Shown: piece after piece, positions 26,973-35,487 of the stretch
How the letters are laid out: every line of letters begins with the position of its first letter
Numbering within the stretch: position 1 is the stretch's first letter
DNA from: Blautia sp. OF03-15BH
GTDB taxonomy: Bacteria; Bacillota; Clostridia; Lachnospirales; Lachnospiraceae
Length of the DNA: 64,000 nucleotides
Reading direction: 5' to 3'
Assembly (NCBI RefSeq): GCF_003463065.1
Contig: NZ_QSCM01000011.1
Coordinates: 32,050 to 96,049, forward strand
The notes under the pieces: model-generated
Databases searched by the model: none
What the model was told of the DNA's origin: nothing
The model's input: only the letters and a program-made list of their open reading frames with translations
Position numbers and translations under genes: made by a program

Positions 26973-29063
26973 TTGATTTTAGTTATCGCAGAAAAGCCCA
27001 GTGTGGCACAGACAATCGCTGCCGTACTTGGGGCAAAGGAAAAGAAAGACGGATTTCTCACAGGAAGCGGCTATATCGTTTCTTGGTGCGTGGGACATTT
27101 GGTAGGGCTTTCCGAAGCTGCCGCCTACGGGGAGCAGTATAAAAAGTGGAGCTATGACAGCTTACCGATTTTGCCGCAGGAATGGAAGTACACCGTTGCT
27201 TCTGACAAGGAAAAGCAATTCAAGACCTTAAAGGAACTTATGCACCGGGCAGACGTTTCCGAAGTCGTCAATGCCTGCGACGCGGGGCGCGAGGGAGAAC
27301 TCATTTTCCGTTTTGTCTACGAAGTTGCCGGGTGCAGGAAGCCCACGCGCCGCTTGTGGATTTCCTCAATGGAAGAAGCTGCTATCAAAGAGGGCTTTTC
27401 TCATCTGAAGAACGGCGAAGCATACGACGCGCTCTTTGCTTCCGCATTATGCAGGGCAAAGGCTGACTGGCTAATCGGTATCAACGCCACCCGTCTTTTT
27501 TCTGTCCTTTACAACCATACCTTGAATGTGGGACGCGTACAGACCCCGACCTTAAAAATGCTTGTTGACCGGGACGCGGCGATTACCACGTTCAAGAAAG
27601 AAAAATACTATCATGTGCGCCTGTCCTTATCCGGCGCGGAAGCTGCAAGCGAAAAACTGTCTGACCGTTCCGAAGCTGACAGGCTGAAAGCTGCTTGTGA
27701 AGCGTCAAAAGCAGTCTGTACTTCCCTTGTGAAAGAGAAAAAGACCGCAGCCCCGCCGAAGCTCTTTGACCTTACTTCTTTGCAGAGGGAAGCAAACCGC
27801 CTGTTCGGATATACCGCAAAGCAGACCCTTGACCTTGCACAAGCCCTGTATGAAAAGCGTTTGCTTACTTATCCGAGAACCGACAGCGCATTTCTGACCG
27901 ACGACATGGGCGACACAGCGGCGGGCATTATCAAGCTGCTTTGTGGGAAATTTTCTTTTATGGCGGGCATGGACTTTGCGCCGGAGCTTGCAAAAGTGCT
28001 GAACAGTAAAAAGGTATCAGACCACCATGCCATTATCCCGACTATGGAGCTTGCAAAGACCGACCTTGCCGCGCTGCCGGAAAGCGAAAGGAATATCCTT
28101 ACCCTTGCCGGGGCGCGTCTGCTCATGGCGACCGCCGCAGTACATACCTTTGAAGCGGTTACGGCTACATTTGAATGTGCCGGACAGTCCTTTACCGCAA
28201 AGGGAAAAACAGTGCTGTACGACGGGTGGAAAGAGATTGACCGCCGTTACCGGGCAGCCTTAAAGAACAAGCCCGAAACGGACGACGCAGACAGCGACAC
28301 AGAAAAGACCCTGCCGCCATTTACCGAGGGACAGACCTTTGAAAATCCGGCGGCAACGGTAACGGAACATGACACAACACCGCCAAAACCTCACAACGAA
28401 GCGTCGCTGCTCTCTGCTATGGAGCACGCCGGAAGCGAGGACACCGACCCGGACGCAGAACGCAAAGGGCTTGGAACTCCCGCCACCCGCGCCGCCGTCA
28501 TTGAAAAACTGGTAAAGGGCGGTTTTGTGGAGCGAAAAGGCAAGCAGCTACTTCCCACAAAGGACGGTATCAACCTTGTGTGCGTCCTGCCGGACACCTT
28601 GACAAGCCCGCAGCTTACCGCAGAATGGGAAAACAATCTGACACAGATTGCAAAAGGCAAGGCAGACCCCGCCGCATTTATGGAGGGTATTGAGAATATG
28701 GCGCGGGAACTGGTAAAGACGTACCCGTTTCTTTCTGATGATAAAGCGCAGATGTTCAAGCCGGAACGGGAAGCGTTGGGAAGCTGCCCCCGCTGCGGTT
28801 CTCCTGTCTATGAGGGCAAGAAGAATTACTATTGCAGCAATAAGGAATGTATCTTTACCATGTGGAAAAATGACCGTTTCTTTGAAGAACGAAAAGTAAC
28901 CTTTACCCCGAAGATTGCCGCCGCGCTCTTACAATCCGGCAAGGTAAATGTGAAAAAGCTCTATTCCCCAAAGACGGGCAAGACCTACGACGGAACTATC
29001 GTATTGGCTGATACGGGCGGGAAATATGTCAACTACCGGGTGGAGCTTCCGAAGAAAAAATAA
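26973..29063 (+). CDS. topB: DNA topoisomerase III
   Basis: A 696-residue type IA topoisomerase. The TOPRIM domain opens with ILVIAEKPSVAQTIA and has NACDAGREGELIFR; the active-site tyrosine lies in LLTYPRTDSAFL; a C-terminal zinc ribbon has CPRCGSPVYEG and CSNKECIF. Conjugative elements of this class carry their own TopB, probably to untangle the single strand during transfer or replication. I read TTG 26973 as the start, because AAAGGAGG precedes it and the protein then begins at the TOPRIM strand. Confidence 0.94.
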   Translation: MILVIAEKPSVAQTIAAVLGAKEKKDGFLTGSGYIVSWCVGHLVGLSEAAAYGEQYKKWSYDSLPILPQEWKYTVASDKEKQFKTLKELMHRADVSEVVNACDAGREGELIFRFVYEVAGCRKPTRRLWISSMEEAAIKEGFSHLKNGEAYDALFASALCRAKADWLIGINATRLFSVLYNHTLNVGRVQTPTLKMLVDRDAAITTFKKEKYYHVRLSLSGAEAASEKLSDRSEADRLKAACEASKAVCTSLVKEKKTAAPPKLFDLTSLQREANRLFGYTAKQTLDLAQALYEKRLLTYPRTDSAFLTDDMGDTAAGIIKLLCGKFSFMAGMDFAPELAKVLNSKKVSDHHAIIPTMELAKTDLAALPESERNILTLAGARLLMATAAVHTFEAVTATFECAGQSFTAKGKTVLYDGWKEIDRRYRAALKNKPETDDADSDTEKTLPPFTEGQTFENPAATVTEHDTTPPKPHNEASLLSAMEHAGSEDTDPDAERKGLGTPATRAAVIEKLVKGGFVERKGKQLLPTKDGINLVCVLPDTLTSPQLTAEWENNLTQIAKGKADPAAFMEGIENMARELVKTYPFLSDDKAQMFKPEREALGSCPRCGSPVYEGKKNYYCSNKECIFTMWKNDRFFEERKVTFTPKIAAALLQSGKVNVKKLYSPKTGKTYDGTIVLADTGGKYVNYRVELPKKK

Positions 29064-29068
29064 CTGAA

Positions 29069-29168
29069 TAGCAAGCATAGGAAAAGAGTACCCTTTTCCG
29101 TAAAATTCCTGCTTTCTCTACCGAGAACGGCGGGGATTTTTGCTTGTTGGGAAGTTTCCCAAACCCTC
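29069..29168 (+). other. oriT-like site, copy A
   Basis: The 34 bases at 29069-29102 are identical, in inverted orientation, to 37215-37248; they contain the stem GGAAAAG/CTTTTCC. A second block at 29142-29168 has the perfect palindrome TTGGGAA-GT-TTCCCAA (29147-29162) and matches 37148-37174 with few changes. Copy B lies directly upstream of mobC and the relaxase, the usual place of oriT. Copy A lies after topB, 112 bases before the anti-restriction gene. Confidence 0.6.
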
Positions 29169-29279
29169 TGAAATCTTGAAAAATATCTAAACTCTTTGGC
29201 AAAAACGCGGGCGCGGGGTACTGAATGATGAAACTGGAAAGCGCAGCGTCCGCGCTGCCTTTGGGAAAGGAGGTTACAC

Positions 29280-32200
29280 ATGGCAAATTTACGGGACACC
29301 GTAAAAGACTATCAAGAAGAATTAAGGGACGGTATCGCTTGGGTGGCGTTTTGGAAAACGGGACGTTCTTGGAACGCGGAATATTTCCACCTTGAAATGG
29401 GCGATATTCTCTACCCGGAGGACAGAAGCCGCATGGAAGAAATCAAACAGGCTGACCCTGCCGCCGTTGTGGTAAACGGCTATTATTCCGGCTATCTTGG
29501 CGAGGACAGGAACCTTGACGAACTGACCGCCGGGGTGCGCCGCCACTACGAAAACGGATATAGCAATATCGGGGAATTTATCGAAGCCCACGACGACAGG
29601 CTGCCGCCGGAGCTTATCGAGGAAGCAAGAGCCGCCGCCCACGCTGCGGGGCTGCCTTTTTCTGAAAAAGCCTACCGGGGCGGCGAAGAACCCGACCCCT
29701 ATCTATTTGACGGGAGCATGAGCATGGAGGACTACGAGCTTATGCACCGCATGATTGAGAAAGAAAGGAGTGAGCGCATGGAAGAAACGATTTTAAGCGG
29801 GTATCTTTCTAATCTTGGAAAGTACACCGAGGGCAGACCTGCGGGCGAATGGGTATCATTCCCCACGACTGCTGAACATTTGAAAGAAGTCTTTGACCGT
29901 ATCGGGATAGACGGCAAAAACTACGGGGAGCTGCACATCACAGAATATCAGTCCTCTATTCCGGGACTGGCAGGGAAATTGACCGAGCTTGAAAGCCTTG
30001 ACGAACTGAACTATTTGGGCGAGCTTTTGAAAATGCAGTTTGACGACGACCGGGAAAAATTTGCTGCGGCTATCACATACGGCGACCATACAAGGGACTT
30101 GCAGGACATTATAAACCTTGCACAAAATCTTGACTGTTACTGGATTTATCCGTCCGTAAAAACCGAGGAAGATTACGGGCATTATCTGATTGAAGAACTG
30201 GACGAGTTGGAGCTGCCGGAAGAAGCAAAAAACTATTTTCTCTATGAGGAATACGGGCGGGACGCTGCTATCAATGACGGGGGCAGATTTACCGAGCAGG
30301 GATATATCTACAACAACCGCAACACCTTTACACAGTGGTATGACGGACGGGACGTGCCGGAGGAATATCGGGTAACACCGCAGCCGCCAGTACAGGAAAA
30401 GGAACAGGCAGACCTTGACGCTGCCGCAGCCATACCGACCACTGCCACAGAGCAGCCCCCGGTTCTCCCGATTATCCTATCTTCCGAAAAGCCCGCCAAC
30501 AAAATGAAAGAGATTACCGACCGACTGGAACAGGGCATTTTGGGGATTTATGAAAGCGACCGTTACGCCGACTATCTGCGTACTATGTCTAAATTCCATG
30601 ATTACAGCCTAAACAATACAATCCTTATCGCCATGCAGGGCGGCAACCTTGTAAAAGGCTATAAACAATGGGAAAAGGAATTTGACCGCCATGTAAAGCC
30701 GGGGGAAAAAGCTATCAAGATAATTGCGCCCGCGCCCTTTACCGTTAAGAAACAGGTGGAAAAAATCGACCCGGACACGCAAAAGCCTGTTTTCGATAAG
30801 AACGGGAAAGCCGTTACCGAGGAAAAGGAAATCCAAATCCCCGCCTTTCGTGTGGTATCTGTTTTTGACGTGTCGCAGACCGAGGGTAAGGAGTTGCCCG
30901 ACCTTGGGATAAAGGAGCTTACGGGCGACGTGGAACAGTATCAGGATTTTTTCGCTGCCCTTGAAAAAACTTCCCCCTTTGCTATGGGATTTGAAGCACT
31001 AAGCGGCAGTATAAAAGGACGCTGCAATTATGAGGAAAAGTGTATTCTCATCAACGAGGGCATGGACGAATTGCAGAATATCAAGACCGCTATCCATGAA
31101 ATTGCCCATGCGACACTCCATGACATAGACAAAGACGCGCCGGAACGTCCCGACCGCCGCACCCGCGAGGTACAGGCAGAAAGCGTCGCCTATGCCGTTT
31201 GCCAACACTACGGGCTTGATACGTCGGACTATTCCTTTGGATATATCGCCGGGTGGAGCAGCGGAAAAGAACTTGCAGAACTGAAAGGCTCTCTTGAAAC
31301 AATCCGCAGCACCGCCGCAAGTCTGATTGATACCATAGACGGACATTTTGCAGAAATCCAAAAGGCACAGGATAAGGAACAGACCACCGAACAGGCACAG
31401 ACCCCACAGGAAGCTACCATACAGCCCGAAGCAGAAGCAGCCGCGCCGGAGCTTCCCGAAGAAACAGCCCCGGTACAGGAAAAAGAAGCACAGACCGAGC
31501 CGGAAGCTGATACAGGCGCAAGCAGCGAAGCACCACAGCCGGAACAAGCTGCACCCGCCGCACCTTATTACACAATCAACGAAGCTGCCGCCAAACGTGC
31601 AAAGGACGCAAACAGTTTTTCCGATTATAAGCAAGGCAGCGCGACGGCTGAATACAGGCACTATGTAGATGAAGCCGTACAGCTTGCAGAAAGGCAGAAA
31701 CAGCGGGTAGACCCGATGTACCATGAGAAAATCGACAGCCTGCTTGACACCTACGCCCGGAAACTGGCGGCGAACATGAACAAAGGCTATGAGATTGACG
31801 CGCGTGTTCCCTCTATCCTCATTGCGGGCGGCTCTAACTTCCCCACAAGGAAGAAAGAAAAGCAGAACGCAGCCCGCGACAGCAATTACCGGGAATGGCA
31901 GGACATACAAGGACTTCTTGATAAAATCCGCAGTACCGGCATGGGCGGTATCAGTGCAGACGACCCGCAGGCAGTACAGAAGTTAGAAAAGAAACTGGAA
32001 AGCCTTGAAAAATCACAGGAAACCATGAAAGCCGTAAACGCCTATTACCGTAAGCACAAGACCCTTGACGGCTGCCCGCATTTGTTGCCGGAACAGCTTG
32101 AAAAATTAAAAGCGGACATGGCGAGCAGTTGGCATTTGGGGGACAAGCCCTTTGCGACTTGGGCGTTATCCAACAACAGCGCGGAAATCCGGCGCGTGAA

Positions 32201-33152
32201 AGACCGTATCAAATCCCTTTCACAGCAAAAAGAAATCGGTTTTGTGGGTTGGGAATTCGACGGCGGCAAGGTGGAAGCAAACACCGAAGCGAACCGTCTG
32301 CAAATCTTCTTTGAGGATAAGCCGGACGAAGCTACGCGGGAAGCCTTAAAAAGCAACGGCTTCCGTTGGTCGCCAAAAGCCGGGGTATGGCAGCGGCAGC
32401 TTACCAGTAACGCCTATTATGCGGCTGATTATGTCAAGGCGATTGCACCTCTTACCGGGGAAAAGCCTACCGAGTTACAGCGGGCGCATATCCGGGCGCA
32501 AAAGGTAACTGCACAGGAACACTTCGCACAAGGGCAGCCGGAGCAGGAAGCCCCACAGGATAAAGACACCTTTTCCATTTATCAGATAAAAGGCGGGGAC
32601 GAAACAAGGGACTTGCGTTTTGAGCCTTACGACCGTCTGATTGCCGCCGGACACCGGGTAGACGCGAAAAACTATACACTTGTCTATTCCGCACCTCTTA
32701 CGCCGGGGACTTCCCTTGAAGATATTTACACCCGCTTTAATATCGACCACCCGAAAGATTTTAAGGGACACAGCCTTTCCGTTTCCGACGTGGTGGTACT
32801 TCATCAGAACGGACAGGACACCGCCCACTATGTAGACAGCTTCGGTTATAAGGACGTGCCGGAGTTTTTGCAGCCGGAAAATTATCTGAAAGCTGCCGAA
32901 CAGACCACCGAGCAGAATTACAACATGATTGACGGGCAGATAAACAACACCCCGACCGCTACGGAACTGGAAGAAAAAGCAAAAGCCGGAGGACAGATTT
33001 CCCTTGCAGAATACGCCGAAGCCCTCAAAGCAGAAAAGAAACAGGCAGAGCCGGAGAAAAAGTCCTCTATCCGGGCGCAGCTTAAAGCAGCGAAAGAACA
33101 GGCACCGAAGAAACAGGCAAGACAGAAAACACAGGATTTGGAAAGGAGCTGA
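29280..33152 (+). CDS. Polyvalent anti-restriction protein: ArdA, LtrC/ArdC-like metallopeptidase and YodL modules
   Basis: A 1290-residue multi-domain protein. Residues 1-150 are a conserved N-terminal region I cannot name. Residues about 165-365 look like ArdA, a DNA-mimicking inhibitor of type I restriction (LSGYLSNLGKYTEGRPAGEW; acidic throughout). Residues about 405-690 form an LtrC/ArdC-like single-strand DNA-binding and zinc-peptidase module with H606-EIAH-610. A helical region (about 800-1050) follows, with NGFRWSPKAGVWQRQL, then a YodL-like domain (about 1090-1200) and a basic tail. Such proteins probably travel or act early in the recipient to protect incoming DNA. GGAGG precedes the ATG. 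Confidence 0.85.
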   Translation: MANLRDTVKDYQEELRDGIAWVAFWKTGRSWNAEYFHLEMGDILYPEDRSRMEEIKQADPAAVVVNGYYSGYLGEDRNLDELTAGVRRHYENGYSNIGEFIEAHDDRLPPELIEEARAAAHAAGLPFSEKAYRGGEEPDPYLFDGSMSMEDYELMHRMIEKERSERMEETILSGYLSNLGKYTEGRPAGEWVSFPTTAEHLKEVFDRIGIDGKNYGELHITEYQSSIPGLAGKLTELESLDELNYLGELLKMQFDDDREKFAAAITYGDHTRDLQDIINLAQNLDCYWIYPSVKTEEDYGHYLIEELDELELPEEAKNYFLYEEYGRDAAINDGGRFTEQGYIYNNRNTFTQWYDGRDVPEEYRVTPQPPVQEKEQADLDAAAAIPTTATEQPPVLPIILSSEKPANKMKEITDRLEQGILGIYESDRYADYLRTMSKFHDYSLNNTILIAMQGGNLVKGYKQWEKEFDRHVKPGEKAIKIIAPAPFTVKKQVEKIDPDTQKPVFDKNGKAVTEEKEIQIPAFRVVSVFDVSQTEGKELPDLGIKELTGDVEQYQDFFAALEKTSPFAMGFEALSGSIKGRCNYEEKCILINEGMDELQNIKTAIHEIAHATLHDIDKDAPERPDRRTREVQAESVAYAVCQHYGLDTSDYSFGYIAGWSSGKELAELKGSLETIRSTAASLIDTIDGHFAEIQKAQDKEQTTEQAQTPQEATIQPEAEAAAPELPEETAPVQEKEAQTEPEADTGASSEAPQPEQAAPAAPYYTINEAAAKRAKDANSFSDYKQGSATAEYRHYVDEAVQLAERQKQRVDPMYHEKIDSLLDTYARKLAANMNKGYEIDARVPSILIAGGSNFPTRKKEKQNAARDSNYREWQDIQGLLDKIRSTGMGGISADDPQAVQKLEKKLESLEKSQETMKAVNAYYRKHKTLDGCPHLLPEQLEKLKADMASSWHLGDKPFATWALSNNSAEIRRVKDRIKSLSQQKEIGFVGWEFDGGKVEANTEANRLQIFFEDKPDEATREALKSNGFRWSPKAGVWQRQLTSNAYYAADYVKAIAPLTGEKPTELQRAHIRAQKVTAQEHFAQGQPEQEAPQDKDTFSIYQIKGGDETRDLRFEPYDRLIAAGHRVDAKNYTLVYSAPLTPGTSLEDIYTRFNIDHPKDFKGHSLSVSDVVVLHQNGQDTAHYVDSFGYKDVPEFLQPENYLKAAEQTTEQNYNMIDGQINNTPTATELEEKAKAGGQISLAEYAEALKAEKKQAEPEKKSSIRAQLKAAKEQAPKKQARQKTQDLERS

Positions 33153-33155
33153 CCT

Positions 33156-34100
33156 ATGAAGTTACAAAAATTTGAAAATGTGGACGTTATTGCTTCCCTT
33201 GAAGCCATAATGAAACAGAACACCGCTTTTTATCAGAGCGATTTTGACATAGACAAACAGATTTTGCGGAAAGCGGCGGTAAGCCTTATCCCGGAGGACA
33301 AACGGCTTTTGTGGTTTTCCCGCCCGTCCGGGACGTGCTGCTTCCGGGAACGGGACGTTTTTCTAAAGGACACAAGGCAGCATAATACATGGCGGTTTTA
33401 CGGGGAACAGACCCGCGATACTATCCTTGCCTATGCGGTGGAACTGACAGGCACAGAGCAGGAAAAAATCAAGGGCAATCTTTATGAACTGGATTATTTG
33501 CAGCATTTCCGGGAAGTAATCGAAAAATCAATCCCTGCCGACAACTACACGCTGATTTATGAGCATGGGGAGCTGACAAAGCCTGCCGGACAATATTTTG
33601 ACGGGGACACTGACCCGCAACTTGGAAAGTTTATACGTTTTGAAGCACAGCCAAACGACCCGGAAGCCTTAAAAAGCCTTTTGAGGGAACAGCAGAAAAA
33701 ACGAACACCGCATACGCAGAGGGATTTTCAGTTACATATCGCCGCCCTGCATGATAGACAGATTGAAACAGAAGCCCGCCGGATTGTGGAAAATGTAAAA
33801 GGGCTTGGAGAACCGGACAGCCCCGAAAAGACCCATTGTGCGGTAGAACTTTCTCCCTACTTTGTTCCACTGGCAACGGATAAGGATATGGAACGGCTGC
33901 TTTCCATGCTCCCTTACAAAAGCCTTTCCTTATCTACGTTGGAGGGCAGGCATGGCGTTTATGCGCTGATAGATAAAAGCGAGAGGAAGAAAGAGATGAA
34001 ACAGTCCCCTCCCTCTGTCCGGGCGCAGTTACAAACAGAAAAATCCCCAAAAGTCCCGAAAAAGACAGCAAAATCAAAACATCACGAATTGGAGGTATGA
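33156..34100 (+). CDS. Conserved element protein of unknown function
   Basis: A 314-residue soluble protein that I cannot place in a named family. It starts LQKFENVDVIASLEAIM, has a middle part with RDTILAYAVELTGTEQEKIKG, and ends in a basic tail with a repeat of the tail motif of the polyvalent protein (VRAQLQTEK here, IRAQLKAAK there). The shared tail suggests a common docking or export signal, or gene splitting from one ancestor. It follows the polyvalent gene with a 3-base gap and overlaps the TTRAP gene as ATGA-like junction (34097-34100). Confidence 0.65.
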   Translation: MKLQKFENVDVIASLEAIMKQNTAFYQSDFDIDKQILRKAAVSLIPEDKRLLWFSRPSGTCCFRERDVFLKDTRQHNTWRFYGEQTRDTILAYAVELTGTEQEKIKGNLYELDYLQHFREVIEKSIPADNYTLIYEHGELTKPAGQYFDGDTDPQLGKFIRFEAQPNDPEALKSLLREQQKKRTPHTQRDFQLHIAALHDRQIETEARRIVENVKGLGEPDSPEKTHCAVELSPYFVPLATDKDMERLLSMLPYKSLSLSTLEGRHGVYALIDKSERKKEMKQSPPSVRAQLQTEKSPKVPKKTAKSKHHELEV

Positions 34101-34309
34101 GCATGATTAGACTGACCGTTGAAGAAATGAACCTGTTGAGTATTTACCATGAGGGAAGCAAAGCACAGCTTATGGAAAATATGACGGCTGCGCTGCCGTT
34201 CATGGACGAGGATATGCGCCCCTTTGCAGAACGCACCTTACAGAAAATTTCCCCGCTAACAGAAAACGAGTATGCGGAGCTTGCCATTTTCGCCGCTGAT
34301 GAAGTATGA
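34097..34309 (+). CDS. Transposon-transfer assisting protein (TTRAP)
   Basis: A 70-residue protein of the TTRAP family: IRLTVEEMNLLSIYH at the start, MTAALPFMDEDMRPFAERTL in the middle and LTENEYAELAIF near the end, a small helical bundle. The family is named from its presence in conjugative transposons; the mechanism is unknown. The start codon overlaps the previous stop, and the stop overlaps the next start (ATGA), so the three proteins are coupled. Confidence 0.85.
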   Translation: MSMIRLTVEEMNLLSIYHEGSKAQLMENMTAALPFMDEDMRPFAERTLQKISPLTENEYAELAIFAADEV

Positions 34310-34671
34310 CCGGGGGTAAGCGGCTTACGCCGCCACAGAGCCGAAAAGTCAACAGCCTTGTAAAAAAGGAGTGCTGCAACTGCGAGCGCGGACACTGTAT
34401 CTTACTGGACGACGGGGAGGAATGTGTCTGCCCGCAGCTCATTTCCTGTTCGCTTTTATGCAAGTGGTTTCAAATTGCCGTACTTCCTCTTGATAAGCTA
34501 CTGTATGCAGAGCTTTTCAAGACAGAGGACAAAAAGCGTTGTACCGAGTGCGGCACGTTCTTTGTATCAAAATCGAACAGCGTCAAATACTGCCCGGACT
34601 GCCGGAAGCGGATTACCCGCAGACAGGCAGCCGAGCGCATGAGGAAACGGCGTGCGGCGGTTACGCGATAA
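34306..34671 (+). CDS. Cysteine-rich VLP domain protein
   Basis: A 121-residue protein. The first half has CCNCERGHC and CVCPQLISCSLLCKWF, the second half a zinc-ribbon-like CTECGTFFV with YCPDC and a basic tail. This is the cysteine-rich VLP family of conjugative transposons; two metal-binding clusters are probable. The TTRAP gene overlaps it by four bases. Its stop codon lies inside the second 113-nt structured repeat, so that repeat would form the 3' end of this mRNA. Confidence 0.82.
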   Translation: MTGGKRLTPPQSRKVNSLVKKECCNCERGHCILLDDGEECVCPQLISCSLLCKWFQIAVLPLDKLLYAELFKTEDKKRCTECGTFFVSKSNSVKYCPDCRKRITRRQAAERMRKRRAAVTR

Positions 34672-34772
34672 GGGCAAAAAAAGCCTTGATTTACAGGGCA
34701 TAAATGACGTGAAACTGGCATAGGCGATACAGAATACCTTTTCCCTTAAAATGGGGGTTCTACTGCGTAACA
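34660..34772 (+). repeat. 113-nt structured repeat, right copy
   Basis: Same length as 15850-15962, aligning without gaps. The first 34 bases differ at about three positions and the last 30 at a few; the middle is divergent. The outer pairing is partly kept (GTTACGC with GCGTAAC). It overlaps the last codons of the Cys-rich VLP gene and is followed by a strong terminator at 34794. It thus closes the left, plus-strand transfer region that the other copy opens. Confidence 0.65.
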
Positions 34773-34793
34773 TTTTAAAATCAGTACCTATAT

Positions 34794-34846
34794 AAAAGAA
34801 CAGGGTGCGGGAGGTCATTACTGGCTTCCTGCGCCCTGTTCTTTTT
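34794..34846. terminator. Strong bidirectional terminator
   Basis: Perfect 12-bp arms, AAAAGAACAGGG (34794-34805) and CCCTGTTCTTTT (34834-34845), with further inner pairing of GTGCGGGAGG against CTTCCTGCGC. It lies between the plus-strand transfer operon and the convergent minus-strand mobilisation operon, whose last gene ends inside it. Confidence 0.88.
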
Positions 34847-35207
34847 GTGTCTGACTGTCTTTATCCTGCATTTCCGGCTTCGGCTGTAATTCTTTTTCTA
34901 TCCGGTTCCGGTAATGGGTTTTCCTGCGGTAAAAATATTTTGTTACTTCCTGTTCCGGCAGCCATATCCCCGCAGCTTCTATCCGTTCCATAACAGCGGC
35001 AACGATTTCCCGGTTGTTGTACTTATGCGGCTCCTGTCCCTTTTCTATCCAAAGACGGCGGTATTCCTCATAAAGCCATGTACTGATAGTTTCTTTCTGC
35101 CGTTGCTTCAAATGCCGGAACTGCTTATCTGTCCGCAGCAGCTTCCCGTCTACCTTTTTATGATTTTTTGTCCCGATTTCTTTTTTCCTCTCTTTCCATT
35201 TCTTCAA
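34818..35207 (-). CDS. Hypothetical protein at the end of the mobilisation operon
   Basis: A 129-residue, highly basic helical protein (LKQRQKETISTWLYEEYRRLW, then YFYRRKTHYRNRIEKEL). I recognise no family. The probable start is TTG 35207, inside the preceding gene, which it overlaps by 50 bases in another frame, so translation would be coupled. No good ribosome site is visible in front of later ATG codons. A nucleic acid-binding role would fit the charge. Confidence 0.55.
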   Translation of the reverse strand: MKKWKERKKEIGTKNHKKVDGKLLRTDKQFRHLKQRQKETISTWLYEEYRRLWIEKGQEPHKYNNREIVAAVMERIEAAGIWLPEQEVTKYFYRRKTHYRNRIEKELQPKPEMQDKDSQTQKEQGAGSQ

Positions 35208-35427
35208 GGGGAAACTGGGGGAGGGCTTCTATCAGCTTCATTGTGATATACTGGCGCATATCTTCATCAATTTCCAGTTTGAATGTTCCGTCCGGCTGAC
35301 GTTTCTTTACAGTTGCCTGCCTGTCGATTTCGTCCTTGTAGCACATAAGCACCTTTTCCACCGCCCATGTTTCTCCGGTAACGGCGGCGCTTATGGTTTC
35401 ATAATCGGGTATCGTTTGGTCTGCCAT
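35158..35427 (-). CDS. Helix-turn-helix regulator of the Tn916 HTH_16 type
   Basis: An 89-residue protein resembling the small sigma-region-2-like HTH proteins of Tn916-type elements: YETISAAVTGETWAVEKVLMCYKDEIDRQ, then GTFKLEIDEDMRQYITMKLIEAL (read as separate short segments). A paralogue with the same pattern lies at 43871-44137 near the integrase. The start ATG has AGGAGCGTG upstream. It is the first gene after the relaxase gene in reading direction and may regulate transfer genes. Confidence 0.7.
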   Translation of the reverse strand: MADQTIPDYETISAAVTGETWAVEKVLMCYKDEIDRQATVKKRQPDGTFKLEIDEDMRQYITMKLIEALPQFPLEEMEREEKRNRDKKS

Positions 35428-35487
35428 GTTTTCACGCTCCTGTCTATATTGGAATACCTTTATCCTACCACGCTTTTATAGATATTT

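Noticed and set aside
30999..31910. 303-codon minus-strand frame rich in Cys and Phe opposite the polyvalent gene
   Set aside because: Composition is that of an antisense shadow of a Glu/Ala/Lys-rich coding region; no start signal.
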